Below are positions 39,741 through 49,417 of a stretch of 64,000 nt of DNA, piece by piece. The number at the start of each line of letters is the position of its first letter. Position 1 is the stretch's first letter. Position numbers and translations under genes: made by a program. The stretch comes from Terebella lapidaria. Lineage: Eukaryota > Annelida > Polychaeta > Terebellida > Terebellidae. Under the pieces are notes generated by a model, which was not told the DNA's origin, made no database searches, and was given only the letters and a program-made list of their open reading frames with translations. The stretch covers positions 53,154,451 to 53,218,450 of the forward strand of contig OX424556.1 in assembly GCA_949152475.1 (NCBI GenBank). The letters are read 5' to 3'.

Positions 39741-41402
39741 CAAGTAAGATAAAATAGCAATTTTGTTCTATGACCTTGAAAATAAGATCGAAATTCAAAT
39801 TGAAAGTCATCAAAATATTCGGCGTACATCATTCTCCTACATGTGCACGATTGATTCCTAAGCTGTAAAGTCGATAATAACTGAGGTATTAGGTGACATG
39901 TTGTCCTGTGACCTTGAAAATGAGGTCAAAGGTCAAATTCAAGATCACGACAATGATCTGCATATAGCATTTCCTATATGTTCATATTTGATTCTTAAGC
40001 TGTAAAGTCGATCAGAAGCGAGATATTAGCCGTTTTGTAGTTTGACCTTGAAAATGAGGTCAAAGAACAAATTCAAGGTCATTAGAATGTTCGGTGTATA
40101 TCGTTTTCTATATGTCCACAATTGATTCCTAAGCTGTAAAGTCGATAATAAGCGAGATATTAGTCATTCTGTGCTCTGACCTTGAAAATTAGGTCAGAGG
40201 TCAAATTCAAGGTCATGAAAATATTCACCATATATCATTTCCTATTGTCCACAATTGATTTCTAATCTCTAATCTCAATATTAAGTGAGATAATAGGCAA
40301 AATGCGTCCCATTATAAAGCATAAAGAAATTCAATATGGGAAAGTCCCATTTGGGTGGAGTTTGGGCCGAGAATGACCCACTTCGAGTGATTCAAGGGTA
40401 ACGAAACTTATAGACGGCGCAGGGGTACATATGAAGAGTGTTATGTATCAATAAGAAAAAAAGATACTGAACGGATTCTGAGAATACGACCGTCAAAGTC
40501 CAAAATTGTTTCGTCGAAAATGACCGCCATTTTGAAAGAATTGCGAAAATAAAAAACTAAAAAATACCTCCCTCTCGAAAATTTCTAGGCCTTTTTGTGC
40601 AAAATTTCAAAAAGATTCGATTGTAAATTTTAAAGATAAAAAAGTAGACGGACGACGAACGCAAAGTCATGGCAATAGGTTATGCCTGGGTCACATTTAC
40701 ACAGGTCGCCGGCCGATGTGAGGACATCGGTGGTATTTACTGATGTTCCAGCCGCCGGTAACAGTTTGTCATCTTTCCCATATCTTTCGAGTGGTCATGA
40801 AACCACTAGGCATTGTCCACGGATGACCGCTATAGTCACCTACGATCGCGTGTCTTTACCGTGTCCGTCCAAATTTTGAGAATTTCAAGAAAGACTGACC
40901 AACCAACGATGCCCTACCGGAGACTGCTTGATACCCTACTGATACCTGTTTCGTGACCTTCAGATATGTACAAATCGGCCGGTTATCTGACAGGCACCTT
41001 CAGTACATTCATCGGCGCCCGGCAGGATACCCTGCGGTGATCGCCTGTTGAGCTACCCATATTGGTCGGCCGAAAATTCTGGCCGATTCCCTCGGCACTT
41101 GATGGGCAACTGAAAGGGTTCTGGCCACTCGCCGGTAGGCGTGCTAGCGATTCACTACGGATATTATTTTTCCAACGGTCGCCGCAAAATAATAACTCTG
41201 CGTTATTTTCTTCCGATGCCTCCACCGACGTGTCTCCGATGTCCGATTGTTGTGCGACTGTCATGGATGATCCTCAGGCGCTGGGTGGGTGACCGGCCGA
41301 ATTGGCAAAATTTCAGCCTTTTCGGGCATCGATCATCGGCGTAGGCATCGGTGCAAATGTGACTCAGGTATTATCGGACCAAAGGTTCGGTAACCTAAAA
41401 AT
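39741..41402 (-). mobile_element. Reverse-oriented hairpin-ended element, part right of the Gypsy insertion
   Basis: Four complemented units (about 39760-40270) come first: GACCTTGAAAATGAGGTCAAAGG-type blocks with CTAAGCTGTAAAGTCGATAAT. Then follow the complemented body, a short ACGG tract (40646-40661) and CCATGGCAATAGGTT-type sequence. The start hairpin (TATCGGACCAAAGG / TTCGGTAACCT) ends at about 41397. It is split by a 688-bp MITE between 40683 and 41370. Confidence 0.75.
40683..41370. mobile_element. Harbinger-like MITE with TTA target duplication
   Basis: Terminal inverted repeats TGCCTGGGTCACATTTACAC and (complement) TACCTGAGTCACATTTGCAC match over about 18 of 20 positions. They are flanked by TTA at 40680-40682 and 41371-41373. 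Excision restores the family sequence AATAGGTTATCGGACC. The 3-bp TTA duplication fits PIF/Harbinger. No transposase is encoded; small open frames inside have no known domain. Confidence 0.8.
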
Positions 41403-41560
41403 GCAGACGGACGACGTACAACGACGGGCGCAACGTCATGGCAATATTATCAGACAATAAAAACTGCATCCTCCTCGAATTATTTTTAGGTCTTTTCTAA
41501 AGATTTTGTGCAAACTTCAGGATAAAAATGTGAACGGACGGACGAATTGCCGAAATCCCT
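41403..41560 (-). repeat. Fragment of the hairpin-ended family
   Basis: Short complemented body with GACGGACGACG, CATGGCAATATTATC, TTATTTTTAGGTC and TGTGAACGGACGGACG. It is a truncated copy next to the reverse-oriented element. Confidence 0.5.
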
Positions 41561-41870
41561 GGGTTACAAAAGTTCACACTGAACCTGTGGGACGTGAAAT
41601 GTGATGACTATTTCTGTAAATGGGGCAAATCTAGTGTTTCCTCTGGTATCCACCAGTAGTTTGGGGGCTACGTGTTTTTTTTAGTCAATGGTTTTCATGC
41701 TGCGAAGTATAATCTGTCGATACAAAGAAATGAAGTATATCCATGAAATTAGTGTTGCCATGGTTACTGTTCACTCTGTGATGTCTTAAGCCAGAAGTTT
41801 GTCGACTGTCGGAGATACCGTATAGTGCATGGAGGTGGGTGTGTTGTCCATGTGTTTCGGGTGGTCCTGT
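41561..41870. other. Intergenic sequence 3' of the aquaporin ORF
   Basis: I see no gene or recognisable repeat. The aquaporin 3' UTR would lie here on the minus strand, but I could not place a polyadenylation signal with confidence. Confidence 0.35.
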
Positions 41871-42791
41871 CTAGATCTCGTCGAGTGGCCGTGCTAGGTC
41901 GTGTTGGCTATCTGTTGTTCCGGGCCCTTGACGTGTTGCTGAGTGTGTGTCTGTCGACGCAGTATGAGGCCCACTGCAGGCCGTGGTCTCACAGGCTGGC
42001 CGTGCCCGTGGCCTGTACATGTGTGTTGCATACCACTGCATCCTGCGGCTCGGTCGCGCCTCGCTGTTGTCAACCATATCCAGCAGCACGCGGTACATGA
42101 AGGTGGCGAGGACGGAGCCGGTTAGCGGCCCGACCCAGTACACCCAGTGGTCCCGCCAAATCCCTGTCACCATCGCCGGCCCCAGAGTTAACGCCGGGTT
42201 CATGCTGCACCCCGTGGAGCTGAAGCCACAGCTGATGCAGGTTGTCACGGTCATGCCGATGATGATGGGCGGCACGTAGAGCGCACGTCGCCGCGAGCCG
42301 TCGGAGACACCCAGCACGACCAGCATCAGGTAGAAAGTGAGCCAGACCTCGGTTAGCAAGCCCTGCCAGGGTGCCAGGGCCGGGTGCAGGACGGTGGGGC
42401 TCAAAGCAGCGGATACCTCAGGGGGCAGCATTGCCTGTAGCAACAGCACGGCCATCGTGGCGCCGGCCACCTGTAGCACGACGTAAACCAGACCGCGTGT
42501 CACCGTCATCTCACGCTGTATCGCCATGGATAACGTCACGCTCGGGTTCATGTGAATCCCTCCGAACTCGGCTTGTCCCCACGCAAGACAGCACACGGTG
42601 TAGCCCATGAAGATAGCCACCTGCTCCACTGTCCCCATGTCGTCCTTGCCCCACGTGAGACCCAGGGAGAAGGCTGCGAGCCCTAAAAGCATCGTCGTCA
42701 AGAATTCGGCGCCCAGGTCTCTGTAGAATGAAGGAGTCAACCACTCGCCCCACAAGGCCTCGCTATACTGCTGCCGAGTCATTGGCGCCAT
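41871..42791 (-). CDS. Divergent aquaporin (MIP family), single exon
   Basis: This 306-residue membrane channel has six predicted helices: AEFLTTMLLGLAAFSLGL, AIFMGYTVCCLAWGQAEFGG, VYVVLQVAGATMAVLLLQAM, LLTEVWLTFYLMLVVLGV, PPIIIGMTVTTCISCGF and VYWVGPLTGSVLATFMY. Pore loop B reads HMNPSVTLSMA (NPS instead of NPA). Loop E reads GCSMNPALTLGPAM: NPA is kept, and so is the Cys three residues before it, but Leu replaces the conserved Arg after NPA. It is most like classical aquaporins (AQP4-type block HWVYWVGPLTGS). The Ser/Thr-rich ~60-residue tail is probably cytosolic. The frame is intact and intron-free, so a retrogene is possible. The altered filter makes plain water selectivity uncertain. 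Confidence 0.85.
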   Translation of the reverse strand: MAPMTRQQYSEALWGEWLTPSFYRDLGAEFLTTMLLGLAAFSLGLTWGKDDMGTVEQVAIFMGYTVCCLAWGQAEFGGIHMNPSVTLSMAIQREMTVTRGLVYVVLQVAGATMAVLLLQAMLPPEVSAALSPTVLHPALAPWQGLLTEVWLTFYLMLVVLGVSDGSRRRALYVPPIIIGMTVTTCISCGFSSTGCSMNPALTLGPAMVTGIWRDHWVYWVGPLTGSVLATFMYRVLLDMVDNSEARPSRRMQWYATHMYRPRARPACETTACSGPHTASTDTHSATRQGPGTTDSQHDLARPLDEI

Positions 42792-42814
42792 ACTGCATGC
42801 TCAGCCGTCACTGA

Positions 42815-42825
42815 AGTATATATAT
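42815..42825 (-). promoter_or_regulatory. TATA-like sequence upstream of the aquaporin ORF
   Basis: The minus strand reads GATATATATAC about 25-30 bp before the first ATG. The spacing would place transcription start almost at the ATG, leaving a very short leader or forcing use of the second Met (codon 4). It may therefore not be the true core promoter. Confidence 0.35.
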
Positions 42826-42879
42826 CCCGCTCAATTCTGTATCCAGCGCTCCTAAGAGAGTGCACAAGGTTCACAACAG

Positions 42880-43520
42880 ATTCAAGATATCGTGGACACT
42901 GTTCAGGTGACCTGCGCCCTTAAAAATTACCTATTCCGTATCCAGACACAGGAAAATTCGCTATCCTCGCGAAGATACAAACATCGCGGTTAGACGCGTG
43001 TGCAGTGACACAAAAACACACTGCTGTGATCCACCAATGACACTGATAGTCATACATTTATATAACAGATATGGAAGTATGCACATATAATGAATATTGC
43101 ATCACATTGGAGATTTTTGTTATTGTTGTTCAATCTTGAGTAAAAAGACGTTATTTGTTCAGGGGGCTAATTAATTTCTGGGATCATGTGTGATGCTGGC
43201 GAGAGAGGATCAAGTACCGTCCAGACCGGTAGATCGGGTACAGAGTCTGGCCCATATAACGACACAATTTGATAGACTATCAGGTGATCTGACAGACTGC
43301 TGACCGCACGAATACTAGCACTCCACATCAAACAACATTCGATAATGCTCTCGTTTTTGGCAATCATTTCGGAAATCTACTTCCGATTGCGCATATAACT
43401 GAATGAGATGGTAAATATTACTGATAAAGCTAAACAGAGGGTTTGTAGAGGATTTGTTTGATGATCTTGGTGAAAAATTTATACTCTTTTATCGATATGC
43501 GGTATAAATAATTAAGTAAT
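42880..43520. other. Unassigned sequence
   Basis: No supported gene or repeat in this stretch. Confidence 0.35.
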
Positions 43521-43526
43521 ATGTGG

Positions 43527-43555
43527 CGATTTTGCCCGAAGATTGCGATAGGAGT
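43527..43555 (-). repeat. Possible LTR end fragment
   Basis: The sequence TGTGGCGATTTTGCCCGAAG followed by ATTGCGATAGGAGT closely matches the start, on the element strand, of the Gypsy LTR and the solo LTR (GATCGCGGCAGGAGT there). The rest of the LTR is not recognisable, so this is a truncated or strongly diverged copy. Confidence 0.45.
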
Positions 43556-43924
43556 TTGGCCGTTTCCGTACACCATAACGTTTCACACGAAGCTCGTGCT
43601 TCAACCTGGTGAGGTATTGTCTTTTATCCATTCACTACACTGATTCTTTGGACTGTGACGTCACACCCTCGGTCTCGTGTGCTGGCATCTACATAGCTGG
43701 TAGCCCCGCTTGATTTTGTTCAAGTTGTTTCAGAGTCGTCAAGGCGAGAGGCTGACGGTGGGCACATCCATGTGCTCCATCGGCTAGCTAGGATGGTTCC
43801 CGGGGGACCCCGGGGGCAATTCCAATCGGGGGGCCCAGGAGGGGGAGGGGCTACTTTGATCTGGGTGCTTCGCCCTGGGATGGTGCATATCCCTGTGGTG
43901 GACCGTCGGTGAGGCTGGCCAGCA

Positions 43925-44640
43925 ACACGCCCACGTGCTCGTGTTCCAGGAAGCCGTTCAACACGCCCATGTGCTCGTGTTCCGGGAAGCCGTTCAACAC
44001 GCCCATGTGCTCGTGTTCCGGGAAGCTGCTCAACACGCACACCTGCTCGTGGTCCGGGAAGCCGCTCAACACGCCCACGTGCTCGTGTTCCGGGAATGCC
44101 ATTCAACACGCCCATGTGCTCGTGTTCCGGGAAGCTGCTCAACACGCCCACCTGCTCGTGTTCCGGGAAGCCGCTCAACACGCCCACGTGCTCGTGTTCC
44201 GGCAAGCTGCTAAACACGCCCACGTGCTCGTGTTCTGAAAAGCCGCTCAACACGCCCACGTGCTAGTGTTCCCAGAAGCTGCTCAACATGCCCACGTGCT
44301 CGTGTTCCAGGAAGCTGCTCAACACGCCCACGTGCTTGTGTTCCGGGAAGCCGCTCAACACGCCCACGTGCTCGTGTTCCGGGAAGCTGCTCAACACGCC
44401 CACGTGCTCGTGTTCTGGGAAGCCGCTCAACACGCCCATGTGCTCGTGTCCTGGGAAGCCGCTCGACACGCCCACTTGCTTGTGTTCAGAGAAGCCACTC
44501 AACACGGCCACGTGCTCGTGTTCTGGGAAGCCACTCAACACGCCCACGTGCTCGTGTTCCGGGAAGCCGCTCAACACGCCCACGTGCTCGTGTTCCGAGA
44601 AGCCGCTCAACACGCCCACGTGCTCGAGTTCGGGAAGCCG
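43925..44640. repeat. 36-bp minisatellite, about 20 units, E-box in each unit
   Basis: The consensus unit contains CACGCCCACGTGCTCGTGTT, then CCGGGAAGCCGCTCAA. The period of 36 is divisible by three, so several frames stay open on both strands (for example a repeating HEHVGVLSGFPE). I treat these as by-products. About 13 units contain CACGTG and the others CATGTG, CACCTG or CACTTG, all CANNTG. GC-rich island in AT-rich surroundings. Confidence 0.9.
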
Positions 44641-45940
44641 CTCCTATGGTGATGATGCAATGTCTGAGTTATGTATCGGGCCGGACCCGTCCGGCAGAGA
44701 ATTACCTGATCATAGTTGAGTAGGCCTAATTAAAGTAGTACGCGCCACAAGAAAGCGGCACCTATCGAGTATTGATTGATTTCGTTAGCACGGCTGGTCT
44801 TTACAGCGTGCTTATAGGAGCGGTCCTCGTGTGTTTTACCAATCAACGCCCCAGGTGCCAATCGATATGCCCAAATATGGCACAACGCCACAATTGGGTT
44901 TTCCATAAGCGATCACTTTAGCCGTGTTTCACTTTTGATGCATGGATTCTATATGAAATGCGCGCATACTGAGAAAGTGCGCATATGAGTCGAATAAAGC
45001 CGAGTGCCGTATCAAAAGCGGATGCCTGTTTTTTTCTTGCAGAATAATCATGTGGGCCTACGTTTTGTGCAACATGTTATCTACAGTCATAATTCGCCAT
45101 AATTCCACAATGACATTATCCATGCAGTTCACTGCCCTTCACAATAAGAACGCGCACTAATTACATCAATCTCCAAAAAGTAGCGAATATAGAAATTTTA
45201 TTCTACATACACCAACAACAAAATCAAAGGAACATACATTGGACACCAGAGGAGACCATGGTGACCATGAAAGATACATATAATTACAGAACATAGATAC
45301 CATTACAAACGATAAACCAAAATAAATGAAAACATGCAAAACGAGAAAAACTAGCGGCAGTTTAAACATGCGATTTACATATTAAAAAATTTGGTAGTCT
45401 AGGGATAGATATAGGTGGATCTAAAATAGTTTTAGATAAAATATAAATATAAGGGATTCGTCTGTAAGATAATGTTCTGGAAAAAAATTGCTGAACAAAT
45501 TATTTCAATCGTCCATGGGTTTTGATACGATTTTGATCTGATATATATTCGACCGGTATGTACCCACTTTCGCGATATGCGCGGATGCATACGCGCAAGT
45601 AACACTGCATGTATGGTGGAAATACATCAATGAGCCCTTACTAGCATGTATCAGTGTCATGGACCGATCCTGAGCGTGGGTGATCCACACGGACCACCCC
45701 CGTCCACACAGGACATGAGTTATTGAGTGCCTCAGACACAACATGGACATTCCCATACCACCCATAACTGTAAAATAGCACTGTGCCATCCCAGATGACC
45801 CCGGCAAATGTCATTCCAAAACCTTTGTACGTGACTGTGTACTGAACCTTAACCAGTCCATTCAGGAACATCATTTACAACCACGTATCATCAAATCACC
45901 TCGGAACAATCGCGGACCTATATCAGTTACATCGGGTCAC
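44641..45940. other. Unassigned sequence
   Basis: No supported gene. Short minus-strand frames (for example 45505-45807, 45641-45874) overlap each other and show no recognisable domain. Confidence 0.35.
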
Positions 45941-45974
45941 CAGTTACATTCCTGGACTGTCATGCCGGGAAAGT

Positions 45975-46310
45975 ATCGGACAGAACTGAGCTTGGGTTCT
46001 TACTGCGTTCTGACGGCGATCAAGGACCCGATAGGGACGCCATAGGCGGCGTGAGGTCGTAGTGAGAATGCATAAAGTCGCCATGGGGACCCATAGAATG
46101 CTGAAGGTCGCAGAGCAGAACGCAGAGCTAGCGATTGCCACAACTTTGAGCATTTTTCAAATGAGTTTTCCGTCAAACCGGACTGGCGTTCTTACTGCGT
46201 TCCTACGGCGACCCATGACGCGATCAGGGCACCATAGACACCCGGAAGTCGTGCTGAGAATTTAGGAAGTCACCGTGGGGACGCACAGGAACTAAGGTCG
46301 CAGAGAGATG
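45975..46310. repeat. Diverged direct repeat with the motif TTCTTACTGCGTTC
   Basis: Two related segments (about 45990-46110 and 46188-46310) share GTTCTTACTGCGTTC, then ACGGCGA, an ATAGG/ATAGA block, GAGGTCGT or GAAGTCGTGCTGAGAAT, and GTCGCCATGGGGAC or GTCACCGTGGGGAC. Related words (GACGCAGTAAGGTCG) recur near 46565. Probably pieces of an old transposon with inverted subrepeats. Confidence 0.45.
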
Positions 46311-46609
46311 GCGACTACTTTAAACATGTTAAAAGTAAATGCCAAAGCTCGGCGTCCTGGACCTCATTTTCAGGACGTAGTGAGGTCGTCATGGGTAGCT
46401 GTGTTTGCCATAGAAACGTGGTAGGAACTCGCAGTACGCCCTATTGTCGTCGTAGAGTCGCCATGAACATGGTAAGAACGTGAACTCATGATTGCACTCA
46501 CGTAATTCCGGGTTCACCGGAAATCGTCACGTGGACGTCGTGCTGACTCAGTAGACAGTTCAGAGACGCAGTAAGGTCGTGGTGCTATGGGGATGCCGTG
46601 GAGACGCCA

Positions 46610-47990
46610 TGGGGACATTTGACGTCATCTAAACGAAAATGTCCCAGACCACAGGACCCTGATATGACGGGTAATTCCTTTCCCCAAATCTGGACGAAAC
46701 TTGGAATGATAATGGCAGCATCTACCATCGTACCACATTTCAGAATGATTGATTCTATACTAAGTATTTGAGGGTGGTTTTTTCCCTTCAAAATGATGTA
46801 TTACTGACGCCGATAAAATTAATGACTGTTGGGTAATACTGTACAGAAGTGCGATATCGTTTTCACCCCAAATCGTAGATTCCAGCAAGTAAGAATGGCA
46901 ATTAGCGCAACAATTCGGACTGTGACCCCATATTTCTTTGGTTTTATTTGTAAGGGTAGTTTTTCCCCTTAAAATGGTGTATTACTCACCCCGACAAAAT
47001 TGATGATTGTTGGGTAATACTGTACAGAAATGCGATATACATACTCGTTTTCCCCCTGAATCGTAGGTCCCGGTAAATAAAAATGCCAATTAGCGCAACA
47101 ATTCAGACCGTGAACCCATATTTTCTTGGTGTTATATGTAAGGGTAATTTTTCTCTTCAAAATGATGTATCACTCATCCTTATAAAACTGGTCGTTGTTG
47201 GGTGATACTGTACAGAAGTGCGGTATATACTTGTACTTCCCCTAAATCATAGATTCCGGCAATTAAAATGGCAATTAGCGCAATAATTCGGGCGGTGACC
47301 CCATATTTTTTTGGTTTTATATGTAAGGGTGGTTTTTTCCCTTCCAAATGCTGCATTACTCATGCCGATAAAATTGATAACTGTCGGTAATACTGTACAG
47401 AAGTGCGATATATTCTCGTTTTTCCCCTAAATCGTAGATTTCGTCAAGTAAAAATGGCAATTAGCGCAACAATTCGGACGGTGACCCAATATTGTTTTGG
47501 TTTTATATGTAGGGGTAGTTTTCTACCTTCAAAATGATGTATTACTCATGCCGATAAAATTGATAACTGTTCGGTAATACTGTATAGAAGTGGGATATAT
47601 TCTCGTTTTTCCCCTAAATCGTAGATTTCTGCAAGTGAAAATGGCAATTAGCGCAACAATTCGGACGGTTACCCAATATTTTTTTGATTTTATATGTAAG
47701 GGTAGTTTTCTACCTTCAAAATGATGTATTACTCATGGCGATAAAATTGATAACTGTTTGGTTATTCTGTACAGAAGTGCGATATATTTTCGCTTTTCCC
47801 GTAAATCGTAGATTTCTGCAAGTAAAAATGGCAATTAGCGCAACAATTCGGACGGTGACCCAAATTTTTTTTGGTTTTATATGTAAGTGTAGTTTTCTAC
47901 CTTCAAAATGATGTATTACTCATGTCGATAAAATTGACGATTGTCCGGTAATACAGTATATAAGTGCGATGTACTTGTATTTTCCCTATA
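46610..47990. repeat. Satellite-like tandem repeat, ~186-bp unit, about seven copies
   Basis: The marker AAATGATGTATTACT recurs near 46791, 46972, 47160, 47346, 47533, 47719 and 47905 (spacing 181-188). Other conserved words are GGTAATACTGTACAGAAGTG, AAATCGTAGATT, AAAATGGCAATTAGCGCAAC and TTCGGACGGTGACCC. Copies from 47340 on are the most alike. No coding capacity. Confidence 0.85.
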
Positions 47991-48261
47991 CTCTCCATTA
48001 TAAAACGGTACTCAAGGTTCGCAGCCTAAATTGTTCCATAACGGAAAAAAACGCACGGTGACCTATACTTTTCTCGGCAGTTTTGTGCTCAAATATACCA
48101 AATGTTGACATTTGATTAATTGTTTTGAGCAAATAAACCCTTTTGCCCTTTGGAGCGAGCCACCTTAAGGCGCGCGCCATGATCGTACGGGGTGCTTGTG
48201 CCCTAGGTAGCGGGCGTCAAACGTTACATATATCAAAAATTTTAATACAATAGAATAAAAC
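47991..48261. other. Unassigned sequence
   Basis: No gene recognised. It lies between the satellite and a reverse-oriented hairpin element. Confidence 0.35.
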
Positions 48262-49210
48262 ATAGCACCAAGGGTGCTGTAGCTTACCGGCAATCATGTG
48301 AATTGCGTAGAATACTGAATACATATAAATTGTTAACACTGATGTTAAAATCAATATGTTAAAACATCTTCGTAAATGTTGATAGAAACACATTTTCTGT
48401 ATGGACTATAATACGAAATCAAGTTACATCTTGAAAGATTTTTTTTGTTAATGACAAATTTTCACAGACAGTCGATTCAAAGGCAACAAAACTTATACAC
48501 ATCATAAACGTACATATTAAGGCTAATCTTATACATGATTTTGAGGAAAACTCTGAATAGATTTCGATAAAATGACCACCAAGAGCAAAATTATCGTTTT
48601 TTCGGTCGTCACCACTCAAACCGCAATATATGATTTCCCACTAGAATGTGCCAATACTTAGGCTCTATCTTGAAGTGTTCTATGAGATTACTCTGCATAG
48701 CTCCCATTATGAAGGAAAAATTGGGTGGAATTTTCCAAGTCTAAGTTTTTTTTTGCTGGAAATGGCTCAAAACGAATAGTGACTTGATTTGGAACAAAAT
48801 TTTTTTTTTTCGCCGACCCGTCAAAAAATCAAAATGGACGCCACACGCAGACCGGCGATTCAAGGGCAACGAAACTTATACATGTCATAGAGGTACATGA
48901 GAGGAATGTTTTGAAACAAAAATCTCAAAACTGATCAGACAGTTTTTGAGAAAATGGCCACCAAAGTCCAAAATTGGCAATTTTGCGTCAAAAATGGCCG
49001 CCAAATCGGCAAAAACGATTCAATCAAAAAAATTAAAAAAAAGTTTTTAGATATTGGCCTAAGGTATGTTCTAACAAATTTATGGGGAAATTCATCATGC
49101 CAAAAAAAAGTTACAGACCCGGACGGACGACGGACGACGAACGACAGACGACGGACGACGGACGAAAACCACGATAATAGCTTATCGGCCCAGAGGGCCG
49201 GTAAGCTAAA
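48262..49210 (-). mobile_element. Variant hairpin-ended element without the 134-bp array
   Basis: It reads on the minus strand. The 3' hairpin is AGCACC-AAG-GGTGCT (48264-48278), followed by AGCTTACCGGC (48281-48291). The start hairpin is AGCTTATCGGCCC / GGGCCGGTAAGCT (49179-49207), next to a GACGGACGACGG tract. The body (AAAATGGCCGCCAAA and similar) is that of the main family, but the tandem core is absent. Its terminal motifs differ from the main family in a concerted way. Confidence 0.75.
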
Positions 49211-49412
49211 AATTAAGCCCAAGGACTTGAAAGGTATCGTATAAATGTGTAGTGTAAACTGTTAAGCTAGAACCGCTTCTCTATTTTTACACCAAATTTG
49301 CCGTTTTGGCCTTTCAGGTCATTTAAGGTCAAACTAAAGATCGCCACTGAAATCGCTATAAGGCTTCATCAATTCCAATTTGAATATGCAAGTATTAAAT
49401 CTCTATCTAAAA
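49211..49412 (-). repeat. Reverse-oriented family fragment left of a DNA transposon
   Basis: GGTCATTTAAGGTCAAAC and ATTTGAATATGCAAG-type words match the complemented bodies at 56350 and 57070. It continues after the insertion at 51399. Confidence 0.5.
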
Positions 49413-49417
49413 GCTTC

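Noticed and set aside
43720-44719. Long open frames on both strands over the 36-bp minisatellite (repeating HEHVGVLSGFPE-like or HAHVLVFREAAQ-like peptides)
   Set aside because: The 36-bp period is a multiple of three, so frames stay open by chance on both strands. No start context, domain or conservation supports a protein.
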